A DNA stretch of 64,000 bases, taken from assembly GCF_020564625.1 (NCBI RefSeq), contig NZ_JAJBZT010000008.1:1-64000 (forward strand), written 5' to 3'. Source of the DNA: Leeia speluncae (GTDB taxonomy: Bacteria; Pseudomonadota; Gammaproteobacteria; Burkholderiales; Leeiaceae). Below the pieces are notes generated by a model. It searched no databases. It had not been told where the DNA came from and saw only the letters and a list, made by a program, of their open reading frames with translations. A program made the translations under genes and the position numbers. Positions within the stretch are counted from its first letter, which is position 1. Every line of letters starts with the position of its first letter. Of this stretch, positions 44,002 through 53,514 are shown piece after piece.

Positions 44002-45003
44002 TTAGGTAATGTCTTGTTGGTTGTTAAAGTGGGTAATGCCGTGAATAGAGCGGTTTAATACTTGGTAGACAAGGTTGCGAAACCATTGGTGTGCCGCATC
44101 CCAGTGATTTTTTTCATGCCATAAAATCCAATATTGATACGGCGGTACATTTTCTAGCGGAATTGGGCGCCATACCACGGGATAAAGTTGGCTGTAGTTA
44201 ATCGCGATATGTAAGGGGAGGGTGAGTAATAAGTCGGATTGCTGAACGAGTTTGAGTGCCGAGGCGTAAAACGGGACATCAATTTTGATTTTTCGAGAGA
44301 AGTTGCCGGACTGTTTTCTTAGTTGAGTATCGATTCTGCTGTCTTTATCACTACCGCCGTTAATCGTGATGTGCAGTTCTTGCAGGTATTCGTCTAACGA
44401 TAAGGTTTCTTGCTTGGCTAATGGATTATCTTTTCGCATTAGACAAACGGGTTGGTCTTCACCTAATGTTTTGCCATGTAAGCCAGCAGGAATTTCTTCT
44501 GAAATGGTGGTGATGAGATCTGCCTCCCCATTAAAGAGCACCGCGTAATCTTCTCTTTTCCATAGCTTATAGCTGATATCAATCTGCGGCGAATTGGCAA
44601 ACGTATAAGCAATAATATCTGGCAGCATGTGTTCTGCGATGTAATCAGAACTAGATAGCACAAACTTACGAGTACAAGTAGCTGGGTCAAACGCTTCTAA
44701 GGCAATCACATTTTGTAGTTCATGCATTAGGTTGGGGAGTTTTTGCCCTATTTTCTCTGCCAGTGGGGTGAGTAAATAAGTGGTGCCTTCTCTGACCAAT
44801 AGCGGATCACCAAAGTGTTGGCGTAGCCTTGCTAGCTGACGGCTAATGGCCGGTTGGCTAAGCCCTAGTTCAGCCGCAGCATGGCTGACGTTTCTAGTGC
44901 CTAGTAGGATTTGTAAGGTTTGTAGCAGATTAAGATCAAACCCTTGTAATTCTGGTGTGTTCATTGAACGATAATTATCAAGACAGAGCACTGACTTTGC
45001 CAT
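44002..45003 (-). CDS. LysR family transcriptional regulator
   Basis: A 333-aa regulator: winged helix (FDLNLLQTLQILLGTRNVSH, then AAAELGLSQPAISRQLARLR; about residues 20-80) and a periplasmic-binding-type effector domain, resembling the NodD/PcpR-like branch. An ATG 13 codons further in (44964) is an alternative start; neither has a good ribosome-binding site. It could regulate the LysE gene that follows, or act at a distance. Confidence 0.88.
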   Translation of the reverse strand: MAKSVLCLDNYRSMNTPELQGFDLNLLQTLQILLGTRNVSHAAAELGLSQPAISRQLARLRQHFGDPLLVREGTTYLLTPLAEKIGQKLPNLMHELQNVIALEAFDPATCTRKFVLSSSDYIAEHMLPDIIAYTFANSPQIDISYKLWKREDYAVLFNGEADLITTISEEIPAGLHGKTLGEDQPVCLMRKDNPLAKQETLSLDEYLQELHITINGGSDKDSRIDTQLRKQSGNFSRKIKIDVPFYASALKLVQQSDLLLTLPLHIAINYSQLYPVVWRPIPLENVPPYQYWILWHEKNHWDAAHQWFRNLVYQVLNRSIHGITHFNNQQDIT

Positions 45004-45046
45004 AGCTAATTGGAAATGTCAGTTGCTTTGTGCTGGCAGGGGTCAA

Positions 45047-45076
45047 TTAAAAAAAGGCATCTTTCGATGCCTTTTC
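45047..45076 (-). terminator. Rho-independent terminator
   Basis: A 10-bp stem (45052-45061 with 45066-45075) with a TTTC loop and a T-run on the minus strand, after the CigR/RcnB-like gene. Confidence 0.85.
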
Positions 45077-45103
45077 GATGGTGCTTAGTAAGTAAATGCT
45101 AGT

Positions 45104-45556
45104 TTAACGCGTAATATCTTGAATCGCGTCTACCACCATGCCTGTACCCACTGCAATCATTAGTACATCTGAAGCAACCTGCACATAGCGGTAATTGCGA
45201 GGGGCGGGCGGTAACTGTTTCAGTACCACGACTGGCAATTCTGTGTAATGGACAGACCTAGGTAGTGGTTTACCTACTTGCCAGTAACGCGCTTGCCCTG
45301 GGGCCATGCAACCATTGTGTTTTTTGGCTAATCCTGGAGGGCAACGGCCATTTCTGGCTTCTTTACCGTAGTAGTTATAAATCACAACGCGTGAACGATC
45401 ATCAAAACGATAGCGCTCTGGTTGACCTTGTTTTTTGTATTTCCAATCATCGTCTCTGCCGTGATGATTCCAATCTTGTTTATCAGCCATTGCCGGTGTT
45501 ACTAGGCCTGTAGAAATGGTGCCTAGCATTAAGATGGCGATAGTAAGCTTTTTCAT
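45104..45556 (-). CDS. periplasmic RcnB/CigR-like protein
   Basis: A 150-aa secreted protein. The signal peptide (MKKLTIAILMLGTISTGLVTPAMA) follows a GGAGA ribosome-binding site, which fixes the start at 45556. The mature part has a charged His/Asp/Lys-rich N-terminus, a short CPPGLAKKHNGCMAPGQA segment and a C-terminal LPRSVHYTELP with a hydrophobic end. This pattern matches the RcnB/CigR group of small periplasmic proteins, linked to metal homeostasis or anti-virulence control in enterobacteria. The role here is unknown. Confidence 0.82.
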   Translation of the reverse strand: MKKLTIAILMLGTISTGLVTPAMADKQDWNHHGRDDDWKYKKQGQPERYRFDDRSRVVIYNYYGKEARNGRCPPGLAKKHNGCMAPGQARYWQVGKPLPRSVHYTELPVVVLKQLPPAPRNYRYVQVASDVLMIAVGTGMVVDAIQDITR

Positions 45557-45652
45557 GATTGTTCTCCGGTTAAGTAGTAAAAGTCTTAACTTGCATTTGA
45601 CAGGTACCACTATAAGCGGGGAGGGATGAATGTTAGCTGAACCGGCATGGGC

Positions 45653-45684
45653 AAAAAAAAGTCACCCCGATTGCTCAGGGTGAC
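45653..45684 (-). terminator. Rho-independent terminator of the SDR operon
   Basis: GTCACCC (45661-45667) pairs with GGGTGAC (45678-45684); eight A's on the plus strand give a T-run on the minus strand. Confidence 0.85.
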
Positions 45685-45710
45685 CCAACTGCCCACATGT
45701 TTCCACGTAG

Positions 45711-46454
45711 TTAAACTGTTTTAACGATTCTTGCGCCACCAGGTGCCTGAGAAGTAGGGAAGACCGCTACTTTAGAAACGTCTACACGTAAAGGTTGTTT
45801 TAGCGTGTGTAAGATCAGCTCTGCCAAATCTTCGGGATGAATAGATTCGTACCCGTCATATAGCTCTTGTTGGGCACCTTCTTGGCCAATTGCAGTTCTG
45901 TAGAGTTGTGTTTGTACACGACCAGGGGCGACCTCTGTCACTCGAACGCCTGTGCCTAGTAGGTCACAACGTAGGTTGTCACAGAACATAGAAATAGCGG
46001 CTTTGGTTGCACCGTATACTGCTGAGTTTGGATGAGGGTAAAGACCCGCAGATGAACCAGTGAAGAATAGATGTCCTCTGCCTCTTTGAGCCATTTCTGG
46101 TAACAAGGCATGGGTAAGATGCAATACAGATGTTAGATTTACTTCCACCATGTCATCAATATCTTGGCTGGTAATATCTGTGAACGCTCCACGATTAGTA
46201 AGTAAGCCGGCGTTATTCACTAGTACATCAATTTCTAGTTGCTTAGCTTTGACAAATTCAACAATCGATTGATGATTTCTGACATCACATGAAAGTGGAA
46301 GAATATTTGGGTGGCTAGCTAATGCTTGTAAGGCTTCTTCATTACGAGCAACGGCCACAACTTTTAAACCATTTTCTGCAAGTAGCAGTGCAACGGCTTT
46401 ACCAATACCGCTTGAGGCACCTGTCACTAAAGCTGTTTTAAATGAATGAATCAT
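45711..46454 (-). CDS. SDR family NADP-dependent oxidoreductase, YdfG-like
   Basis: A 247-aa short-chain dehydrogenase. It shows the cofactor loop TGASSGIG with a downstream basic residue favouring NADP, the NNAG motif and the catalytic Ser and YGATK (Tyr/Lys). The sequence resembles YdfG, which oxidises 3-hydroxy acids such as L-allo-threonine and serine derivatives to semialdehydes or ketones. It is the second gene of an operon with the SDR at 46464, 9 bp apart, under the operator at 47241-47263. Confidence 0.9.
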   Translation of the reverse strand: MIHSFKTALVTGASSGIGKAVALLLAENGLKVVAVARNEEALQALASHPNILPLSCDVRNHQSIVEFVKAKQLEIDVLVNNAGLLTNRGAFTDITSQDIDDMVEVNLTSVLHLTHALLPEMAQRGRGHLFFTGSSAGLYPHPNSAVYGATKAAISMFCDNLRCDLLGTGVRVTEVAPGRVQTQLYRTAIGQEGAQQELYDGYESIHPEDLAELILHTLKQPLRVDVSKVAVFPTSQAPGGARIVKTV

Positions 46455-46463
46455 GATGCATCC

Positions 46464-47213
46464 TTACGCGTAAATATATCCACCGCTGACAATGACGTTT
46501 TCACCAGTTGCATAGGTGTTTCTTGAACTGGCCATCATCACAATCCATTCTGCCATTTCTTCTGGCTCTGCAGCACGACCTAATGGGTTCGCTTTTGCTA
46601 GTTCTGGCAAGAAGCCTAGCTGCTTTGCACGCTCTGTCGCGAAACCAGCAGGAGCAACCGAGTTCACCAGAATCTGGAAAGGCGCGCAGGCATGTGCGAA
46701 GGATTTGGTCAGGCTTACTACCGCTGCTTTGGTGGCAGCGTAGTGAGCATTTTGTGGGTGTGCTTTAAATGCGTCGACAGACGTGACGTTCACAATCCGG
46801 CCGGTGACCATATCGTTACCTTCGAACTGGCGCATGTGTTTTACCGCAGCCACCATCATGTGATAAGTGCCTTTGATGTTAATCGCGTTTTCTAGATCCC
46901 AATCTTCGTCATTGATCTCGAAGATGTCTTTGCGGGGGTAAATAGCAGCACTGTTTACCAGACAATGCACACGGCCAAACTCAGCTGCAATTTGGTTAAA
47001 AGCAGCATGTGCTGAATCTAAACGAGAGATATCACCTGTGGCAGTTGCAACTTGGTGGCCCTCTGCACGTAAGGCTGCTGCGGTTTGTGCTAGTAATTCT
47101 TCGTTTTTGTCGATTAGGCCAATTTTTTTTGCGCCGTGCTTTAGCATCAATTTTGCTGTTACAAGGCCAAGTCCTGATGCGCCACCGGTAATGATCACTG
47201 CTTGTTCGTTCAT
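46464..47213 (-). CDS. SDR family oxidoreductase
   Basis: A 249-aa short-chain dehydrogenase with cofactor motif GGASGLG, an Asp after the second strand (IDKNEE) that favours NAD, and the YAATK catalytic pair. The start at 47213 follows AAGGGG at good spacing; the open frame extends 54 codons upstream but crosses the promoter and operator. The substrate is unknown. Its shared operator with the hyu/etf region suggests it oxidises a hydroxy intermediate of the same pathway. Confidence 0.9.
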   Translation of the reverse strand: MNEQAVIITGGASGLGLVTAKLMLKHGAKKIGLIDKNEELLAQTAAALRAEGHQVATATGDISRLDSAHAAFNQIAAEFGRVHCLVNSAAIYPRKDIFEINDEDWDLENAINIKGTYHMMVAAVKHMRQFEGNDMVTGRIVNVTSVDAFKAHPQNAHYAATKAAVVSLTKSFAHACAPFQILVNSVAPAGFATERAKQLGFLPELAKANPLGRAAEPEEMAEWIVMMASSRNTYATGENVIVSGGYIYA

Positions 47214-47240
47214 GCTAACCCCTTCGTAAAAATATCTTGC

Positions 47241-47263
47241 TGTATGATGACTGATGTCATATA
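47241..47263. promoter_or_regulatory. operator TGTATGAT-N7-GTCATATA
   Basis: An inverted repeat with halves at 47241-47248 and 47256-47263, in the divergent region between the SDR operon and the ETF-QO gene. Its left half is identical, and its right half matches six of eight bases, to the repeat at 54378-54400. Confidence 0.7.
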
Positions 47264-47341
47264 TTATGCCGGAAATGCAGTGGTAGGCAAGTGTCTTGTG
47301 ATGCTTGTTATTGAGAGAGTTGATGAATTGGTCGAGTAAAA

Positions 47342-48982
47342 ATGGAAGAAGATATCCTTGAGTATGATGTGGCAATTGTGGGTGGTGGCCCAGCTGGACT
47401 GGCTACTGCGATTAAATTAAAACAGTTAGCTGCAAAAAATGGCACCGAACTGAGCGTTTGTCTATTAGAAAAAGCCGCTGAGATTGGCGGTCATATTCTT
47501 TCTGGCGCGGTGATGGACCCGATTGCCCTCACGGAATTAATTCCCGATTGGCAAGCGCAGGGCGCGCCTTTATCTGTTCCTGTTACTGAAGATCAGTATT
47601 TGTATTTAACCGAAACGGGTGCGACAAAACTACCTAACTTTCTCGTGCCCGCTTCTATGAATAATCATGGAAATTACATTATCAGTTTAGGCAATGTTTG
47701 CCGTTGGCTGGGAAATATTGCGGAATCATTAGGTGTGGAGATTTTCCCTGGATTTGCGGCGGCGGATGTTTGGCGTAACGATGCAGGTGCGGTGATCGGT
47801 GTATGTACTGGTGAAATGGGAAGATCCAAAAATGGTGCTGAAAAAGGGGACTTTGTCCCTAGCGTAAAGATTGCTGCGAAACAGACGATTTTGGCGGAAG
47901 GTTGCCGTGGTCATTTGGGTAAAAAAGTGATCGATTACTTTCATCTAGATGATGGAAAAGACCCGCAGACCTATAGTCTTGGCATTAAGGAACTATGGGA
48001 AGTGCGCCCTGAAGCGCATCAGCAAGGCTTGGTGATTCATACAGCAGGGTGGCCATTGCCAAGCGATACTTATGGTGGTTCATTTATTTATCACGGGGAA
48101 AACAATCAGGTCGCTATTGGGTTTGTGACTGGTCTAGGTTACAAAAACCCTTATCTAAGCCCATATGATGAATTCCAACGTTTTAAACATCATCCTGAAA
48201 TTACAAAATTACTGGAAGGTGGCCGCCGTATTTCCTATGGCGCAAGGGCGATTACCAGTGGCGGGCTTCAATCATTACCTAAACTCTCTTTCCCGGGCGG
48301 TGTACTTGTTGGGGATGATGCAGGCTTTTTGAATGTCTCTCGTATTAAAGGTAGCCATGCAGCAATTAAATCTGGCATGTTAGCTGCAGAGGCAGTGTTT
48401 GATTTGATCGTTGCAGGGGATGCTAACCAAGCAATCGCTTATGAGGCCGCATTTGAATCGAGCTGGCTAAAAGAAGAGTTGCACCAATCTCGTAATTTTA
48501 AAGCTTGGTTAAGTAAAAATGTATTGTGGGGTTCAGTGTTGGCTGGTTTGGAGCTAAAACTCTTTAAAGGCAAAGTGCCTTGGACTTTGCATAACAAGTT
48601 GCCGGACCATCTAAAGACTGCACCTAGTTCACTTTATTCTCCAATTAGCTATCCGAAACCAGATGGAAAAATTAGCTTTGATAAGCCTTCTTCTGTCTAT
48701 CTATCTGGCACAAATCACGAAGAAGATCAGCCAATCCATTTGCGTCTACGTCGTCCTACTGAGGCAATCTCTGTTAATTATGTAAAGTTTGCCTCCCCAG
48801 AGCAACGCTACTGCCCAGCTGGGGTTTACGAAGTACTCGAAGATGAGCGCGCACAGCCTTATTTGCAGATTAATGCACAGAACTGTTTGCACTGTAAAAC
48901 CTGTGACATTAAAGACCCTGGTCAAAATATTGATTGGACGACACCAGAAGGAAGTGGTGGGCCCAATTACCCGAATATGTAG
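47342..48982 (+). CDS. electron transfer flavoprotein-ubiquinone oxidoreductase
   Basis: A 546-aa membrane-associated flavoprotein that passes electrons from reduced ETF to ubiquinone. It has the FAD Rossmann motif [12 protein letters not shown], the [10 protein letters not shown] segment, the second FAD motif [20 protein letters not shown], and the C-terminal 4Fe-4S cysteines C491, C515, C518 and C521. It is full length. It is divergent from the SDR operon, with the TGTATGAT operator between, and is followed by a terminator. The genes of its partner EtfAB lie about 4 kb away. Confidence 0.96.
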   Translation: MEEDILEYDVAIVGGGPAGLATAIKLKQLAAKNGTELSVCLLEKAAEIGGHILSGAVMDPIALTELIPDWQAQGAPLSVPVTEDQYLYLTETGATKLPNFLVPASMNNHGNYIISLGNVCRWLGNIAESLGVEIFPGFAAADVWRNDAGAVIGVCTGEMGRSKNGAEKGDFVPSVKIAAKQTILAEGCRGHLGKKVIDYFHLDDGKDPQTYSLGIKELWEVRPEAHQQGLVIHTAGWPLPSDTYGGSFIYHGENNQVAIGFVTGLGYKNPYLSPYDEFQRFKHHPEITKLLEGGRRISYGARAITSGGLQSLPKLSFPGGVLVGDDAGFLNVSRIKGSHAAIKSGMLAAEAVFDLIVAGDANQAIAYEAAFESSWLKEELHQSRNFKAWLSKNVLWGSVLAGLELKLFKGKVPWTLHNKLPDHLKTAPSSLYSPISYPKPDGKISFDKPSSVYLSGTNHEEDQPIHLRLRRPTEAISVNYVKFASPEQRYCPAGVYEVLEDERAQPYLQINAQNCLHCKTCDIKDPGQNIDWTTPEGSGGPNYPNM

Positions 48983-49029
48983 TCTTTGACGAAATGATTT
49001 TCTCTCCTCACTCAAATTGAGTGGACTTT

Positions 49030-49062
49030 ACCCGCTGCCTTTGGGTGGCGGGTCCTTTTTTT
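49030..49062 (+). terminator. terminator after the ETF-QO gene
   Basis: ACCCGC (49030-49035) pairs with GCGGGT (49048-49053); a long T-run follows to 49062. It separates the ETF-QO gene from the dehydrogenase gene at 49076, which lacks an obvious strong promoter and may depend partly on read-through. Confidence 0.8.
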
Positions 49063-49075
49063 CGGTGCTGAAACG

Positions 49076-52000
49076 ATGTTAGCTAAAATCAATGTACAAG
49101 ATGAATTGCCTGATTTACTCAGAGACTTTGTTTCTGAGCTGCTAAATATCGGTTTTTCTGGTGATGTTTCTTATGCATACGCAGACAGAATTGTCATGTC
49201 TACGGATAACTCGATTTATCAAGTAAAGCCACAATTAATTCTTTTTCCTGCTGTTATTTCTGATGTCGAAATGGTGATGAAATTGCTTGGGGAAGAGCGT
49301 TTCCGAGAAGTAAAGCTTGCACCACGTGGTGGTGGTACAGGGACAAATGGGCAGTCGCTAACAGAATTTGTGGTGTTAGATTTATCTAAACACCTAAATC
49401 AAATTTTGGAGATTAATGCTGAAGAAAAGTGGGCTAGGGTACAAGTTGGGGTGGTTAAGGACCAACTAAACGAGGCGATTAAACCTTTTGGGCTGTTTTT
49501 TGCTCCTGAATTGTCCACATCTAATCGTGCCACGATTGGCGGCATGATTAATACCGATGCTAGTGGGCAAGGCTCCTGCCTGTATGGCAAAACGCGAGAT
49601 CATGTCTTGGCATTAAAAACAGTGTTTCTTGGTGGTGAAGTAATTGATTCTTTTGAAATTGATGCGAAAACCCAAGAACACTACCGTGCTCAGAAAAATA
49701 TGGAAGGCTTATTTCACCGTGTGGTGGAAGATGAAATTCGCACCCATCAAGAAGAGATAGAGCGGATTTTTCCTAAGCTAAACCGTTGTATGACAGGGTA
49801 TGACTTAGCGCATGTGATCGATGAGCAAAATCACTTTCATTTAAATTCTATTTTGTGTGGTTCTGAAGGCACGCTAGGCGTGATGGTCGAGGCCAAAATT
49901 AACTTGGTGAGCATCCCTAACTGTAGTGGCTTGTTTGTGGTGCGTTACAGTAATTTTGATGCCGCATTAAGAGATGCGCCCAAACTAATGGCGATCAACG
50001 CTGCCTCTATTGAAACGGTGGATTCCACCGTTTTTCAGTTAGCGAAAACCGACAATATATGGAATGACGTAAAGCATCTGATGCAAGAGTCAGTAGCAGG
50101 TGAAACACAAGCAATTAATTTGGTGGAATTGATTGCCGATGATTCGGATGCTTTATTAGAGAAAATGGTGGCAGTAGAAGACTTTCTCTCGTCTGGCGGG
50201 GCTGGTGCACGGCTTGGGTTTGATCAGACAACTTTAGCGAATGAAGTGAATAACCTATGGCAACTTCGGAAAAAGGCGGTGGGTTTATTGGGGGGATTAG
50301 CTGCCAATGCTAGACCAGTACCATTTGTCGAAGATACTGCGGTTCCTCCTGAGAATTTAGCCGATTATATCCAAGAATTTAGAGCGTTATTGGATGGCTA
50401 TGGACTGAAATATGGCATGTTCGGCCACGTTGATGCTGGTGTGTTGCATGTGCGACCTGCACTAGATATGAAAGACCCAGATCAAGAAGGCATGATTCGC
50501 CAAATTAGTGATGCGGTGGTTGCCCTAACAAAGAAATACAAAGGATTAATCTGGGGAGAGCACGGTAAAGGATTTCGCTCTGAATACACCGAATCGTATA
50601 TGGGTAGCTTGTATCCGGTATTAACCCGAATTAAAGCCTTATTTGATCCATTTAACCAGTTAAATCCAGGCAAAATTGCTTCGCCAGATGGTAGTGCACT
50701 TTATCAAATCGACCGTGTTTCTACCCGTGGTCAATTAGATAGACAGGTAAACCCGATTTTTCAAATGGCGTATAAAGACGCGATGAATTGCAATGGGAAT
50801 GGGGCTTGTTATAACTATGATCTCAATGACAGCATGTGCCCTTCTTGGAAGGCAACAAGAGATAGAAAATACTCTCCCAAAGGACGTGCTTCATTGCTGC
50901 GAGAGTGGTTGCGGTTAGCCTCTAACAACGGGGTGCCAGCTGGTTCACTAACCGACGCTGAACAATTACAGCAAATGACGAAGCCTTTGCCCGTCCGCAT
51001 GTTTAATAGTGTTGCTGAACATTTTTCTTCTCAAAAAGACTTCTCCACAGAAGTACGCGAGAGTATGGATAACTGTTTGGGCTGTAAATCTTGTGCTGGT
51101 CAATGCCCAGTGAAAGTCGATATTCCAACGGTTAGATCTAGCTTCTTTGCGGCGTACTACACGCGTTATGCACGGCCTATCAAGCATTATTTAGTCGCCA
51201 GTGTAGAAACGTTGATTCCTAAGTTTTCTCATGCGCCATTCCTATATAACGTCTTGACGCAAAACCCATTTAGTAAATGGGGATTTCGTCAGCTCGGGCT
51301 CGTGCATCAGCCGGCAATGTCGGGGTTTAAGCTCTCTGCCTTTATGAAACAAGAGGGCATTCAATGGGCAACTGTTGAGCAGCTTTCTGGCTTGTCTCTA
51401 TCTGACAAGGAACGAAGCATTGTACTTGTCTTAGATGCATTTACTACCTACTTTGATTCTGCTGTTTTGATGGATGCGGTGAGGTTATTAAAAAAACTTG
51501 GGTATATGGTGTGGATTGCCCCATTTTCGCCAAATGGTAAACCACTGCATGTGCTGGGGTTTTTAGCGAAATTTAAACAAGTGGCCGAGCGAAATGCTTT
51601 GCAGCTAAATGCGTTGGCAACCATTGGCGTTTCCTTGGTGGGGTTGGACCCATCGATGAGTCTGACTTATCGGTCTGAATATCAAAAATCTGGATTAAAC
51701 GTTGTCGCGCCAAACGTGATGTTATTGCAAGAGCGGTTGGTGAAAGACATCAATAAATGGCCGGACAAAGTACCTGAGCAAATGCTTCAGCTGCTTCCTC
51801 ATTGTAGTGAACGCACAAATGCTGCGGCCACGCTGCCGATGTGGCAAACCATTTTTGCTCGCTTCGGGGTAAAGCTAACCATGCCAAAAACTGGCTGCTG
51901 TGGGATGGCGGGAACATTTGGCCACGAATTGAGCAACCGGCAATTGTCAGAAACGATTTATCAGCAAAGTTGGGCGCATGCGCTTCGGGAAACGGATGTC

Positions 52001-52108
52001 AATACGGTGATGGCAACAGGATACTCTTGTCGCTGCCAAGTAGACATTATGGAGCAACAATCAATTAGACATCCTGTTTCAGTGTTGTTGTCGATTGTTA
52101 ATCGTTGA
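49076..52108 (+). CDS. YdiJ-type FAD/Fe-S D-2-hydroxyglutarate dehydrogenase
   Basis: A 1010-aa oxidoreductase close to E. coli YdiJ, which oxidises D-2-hydroxyglutarate to 2-oxoglutarate. The N-terminal FAD-binding type 4 domain (LAPRGGGTGTNGQSL, then ELSTSNRATIGGMINTDASG) and FAD-linked oxidase C-domain are followed by a CxxxxxC-rich region (CNGNGACYNY). A ferredoxin-like 4Fe-4S motif (CLGCKSCAGQCPVKVDIP) and a C-terminal CCG-type domain (GCCGMAGTFGHE) come last. All parts are present. Co-location with ETF and ETF-QO genes suggests that its electrons enter the quinone pool locally, but YdiJ has its own Fe-S chain, so ETF need not be its acceptor. Confidence 0.93.
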   Translation: MLAKINVQDELPDLLRDFVSELLNIGFSGDVSYAYADRIVMSTDNSIYQVKPQLILFPAVISDVEMVMKLLGEERFREVKLAPRGGGTGTNGQSLTEFVVLDLSKHLNQILEINAEEKWARVQVGVVKDQLNEAIKPFGLFFAPELSTSNRATIGGMINTDASGQGSCLYGKTRDHVLALKTVFLGGEVIDSFEIDAKTQEHYRAQKNMEGLFHRVVEDEIRTHQEEIERIFPKLNRCMTGYDLAHVIDEQNHFHLNSILCGSEGTLGVMVEAKINLVSIPNCSGLFVVRYSNFDAALRDAPKLMAINAASIETVDSTVFQLAKTDNIWNDVKHLMQESVAGETQAINLVELIADDSDALLEKMVAVEDFLSSGGAGARLGFDQTTLANEVNNLWQLRKKAVGLLGGLAANARPVPFVEDTAVPPENLADYIQEFRALLDGYGLKYGMFGHVDAGVLHVRPALDMKDPDQEGMIRQISDAVVALTKKYKGLIWGEHGKGFRSEYTESYMGSLYPVLTRIKALFDPFNQLNPGKIASPDGSALYQIDRVSTRGQLDRQVNPIFQMAYKDAMNCNGNGACYNYDLNDSMCPSWKATRDRKYSPKGRASLLREWLRLASNNGVPAGSLTDAEQLQQMTKPLPVRMFNSVAEHFSSQKDFSTEVRESMDNCLGCKSCAGQCPVKVDIPTVRSSFFAAYYTRYARPIKHYLVASVETLIPKFSHAPFLYNVLTQNPFSKWGFRQLGLVHQPAMSGFKLSAFMKQEGIQWATVEQLSGLSLSDKERSIVLVLDAFTTYFDSAVLMDAVRLLKKLGYMVWIAPFSPNGKPLHVLGFLAKFKQVAERNALQLNALATIGVSLVGLDPSMSLTYRSEYQKSGLNVVAPNVMLLQERLVKDINKWPDKVPEQMLQLLPHCSERTNAAATLPMWQTIFARFGVKLTMPKTGCCGMAGTFGHELSNRQLSETIYQQSWAHALRETDVNTVMATGYSCRCQVDIMEQQSIRHPVSVLLSIVNR

Positions 52109-52162
52109 TGCGGATCGGTGAGGGTATTTTCTCGCCATTATCTTTATAAATAAGGAAGTGTT

Positions 52163-52510
52163 ATGTCTGGTATTGAGCGTTTGGAATTTGATACACGTAT
52201 TCATCATGTAGTGAAACACAATGGTGTGGCTTATTTAACAGGCCAAGTCGGGACACCTGGTACTTCTGCTGGTGAGCAGATGAAAGAAATCTTGGCAAAG
52301 ATTGATCGATTATTGAGTGTAGCAGGGACAAGTAAAGACAAGCTCTTGAATGTGATGCTTTGGCTTGATGATTTGCGTGATTTTGAAGAGGTTAATAAAG
52401 TGTGGGACGCATGGGTTCCAATGGCGCACGCACCTGCGCGGTCAACCGGGCAAGCCAGAATGGCGAAGTCTGGTATGTTGGTTGAAGTGATTGTGACTGC
52501 TGCCGTTTAA
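52163..52510 (+). CDS. RidA family protein
   Basis: A 115-aa member of the YjgF/YER057c/UK114 family. RidA enzymes hydrolyse reactive enamines and imines released by PLP and flavin enzymes. The conserved Arg is present in APARSTGQARM, and the C-terminal MLVEVIVTAAV strand matches the family. An AAGGAAG ribosome-binding site precedes the ATG. Sitting among amine-oxidising enzymes, it could clear imines from the aminotransferase or the flavoprotein of the hyu operon. Confidence 0.92.
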   Translation: MSGIERLEFDTRIHHVVKHNGVAYLTGQVGTPGTSAGEQMKEILAKIDRLLSVAGTSKDKLLNVMLWLDDLRDFEEVNKVWDAWVPMAHAPARSTGQARMAKSGMLVEVIVTAAV

Positions 52511-52524
52511 TTATCACAGCTTAC

Positions 52525-52570
52525 AAAAAGAAACCCCGTCAATGTGTTTGCATTGACGGGGTTTCTTTTT
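52525..52570. terminator. perfect 20-bp bidirectional terminator
   Basis: Bases 52525-52544 are the exact inverse complement of 52551-52570, around a TGTTTG loop, with A and T runs at the two ends. It ends the RidA transcript and the converging etfBA transcript. Confidence 0.95.
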
Positions 52571-52581
52571 AATGTGGATAT

Positions 52582-53514
52582 TTATACTTTTGCTTCTAGT
52601 GCTTTAATCACATCAAACAAATCACCCACAACACCATAGTCACAATTTTGGAAGATAGGCGCTTCTTCATCTTTGTTAATCGCAAAGACCACTTCCGATT
52701 TGCTCATACCGGCTAAATGTTGGATCGCGCCAGAAATACCAGCTGCAATATAGATTTTTGGTGAAACAATATTCCCTGTTTGGCCGACTTGTTGTTCATT
52801 TTGGGCATAACCAGCATCTACCGCCGCGCGAGATGCGCCAACTGCTGCATTTAATTTTGCCGCCAATGGGTTTAGTGTTGCTTCAAAGCTTTCTTTAGAG
52901 CCAAGTCCACGACCACCGGACAGCACAATATCTGCATCTTTTAGTGAAACTGTGTCGGATTGAGATTTGTTTTCTGAGACGAACTGGCTCTTTTGGAAGC
53001 TAGGTGTAAAAGTAATGGTAGAAATGGCGGCTGCATCTTGTTGCGTATTGGCTTCTTTAAAGCAGCTAGTGCGAACCGTGATCACCTTTTTGCTATCTAG
53101 GCTTTGAATTTTCTGAACGGCATTGCCAGCATAGATATTGCGTTCGAAAGTATCATCTGAAAACACTTTGGTGATCTCAGATAATTGCATCACGTCTAAC
53201 TTGGCCGCTAGGCGGGGTAGGGTGCTTTTTGCTAAAGAGCTATCTGAACCAATCACATAGTCGTAGTCTTTAGATAGCTGCACCAATAATTCGGTAAGTT
53301 GTTCAGGCAAAGGATGGGCAAAAGTTGCGTGCTCAACTGTAAAAACCTGTTTAACCGGATTAATCTGAGCAACGGATGTGGCTGCAGACTCGGTTTGATT
53401 GCCAACGACTAATACATGAATTTCTGCAGAGAGTGCGCTAGCAACCGTGATGACTTTTTGTGTGGCTTTGGCTAGGTTGTTGTTCTGAAGATCGGCAATA
53501 ATTAATGCTTTCAT
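52582..53514 (-). CDS. etfA: electron transfer flavoprotein, alpha subunit
   Basis: A 310-aa FAD-binding alpha subunit. The C-terminal FAD domain has VLSGGRGLGSKESFE, GASRAAVDAGYA, VGQTGNIVSPKIYIAAGISGAIQHLAG and FAINKDEEAPIFQNCDYGVVGD. It heterodimerises with EtfB to accept electrons from flavin dehydrogenases. It directly follows etfB with no gap. The likely local donor is the flavoprotein at 60265, and the acceptor the ETF-QO at 47342; both are inferred. Confidence 0.97.
   Translation of the reverse strand: MKALIIADLQNNNLAKATQKVITVASALSAEIHVLVVGNQTESAATSVAQINPVKQVFTVEHATFAHPLPEQLTELLVQLSKDYDYVIGSDSSLAKSTLPRLAAKLDVMQLSEITKVFSDDTFERNIYAGNAVQKIQSLDSKKVITVRTSCFKEANTQQDAAAISTITFTPSFQKSQFVSENKSQSDTVSLKDADIVLSGGRGLGSKESFEATLNPLAAKLNAAVGASRAAVDAGYAQNEQQVGQTGNIVSPKIYIAAGISGAIQHLAGMSKSEVVFAINKDEEAPIFQNCDYGVVGDLFDVIKALEAKV

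Noticed and set aside
47214-47375. N-terminal extension of the SDR at 46464
   Set aside because: The extension crosses the operator and the ETF-QO start; the ATG at 47213 has a good ribosome-binding site and starts right before the Rossmann fold.
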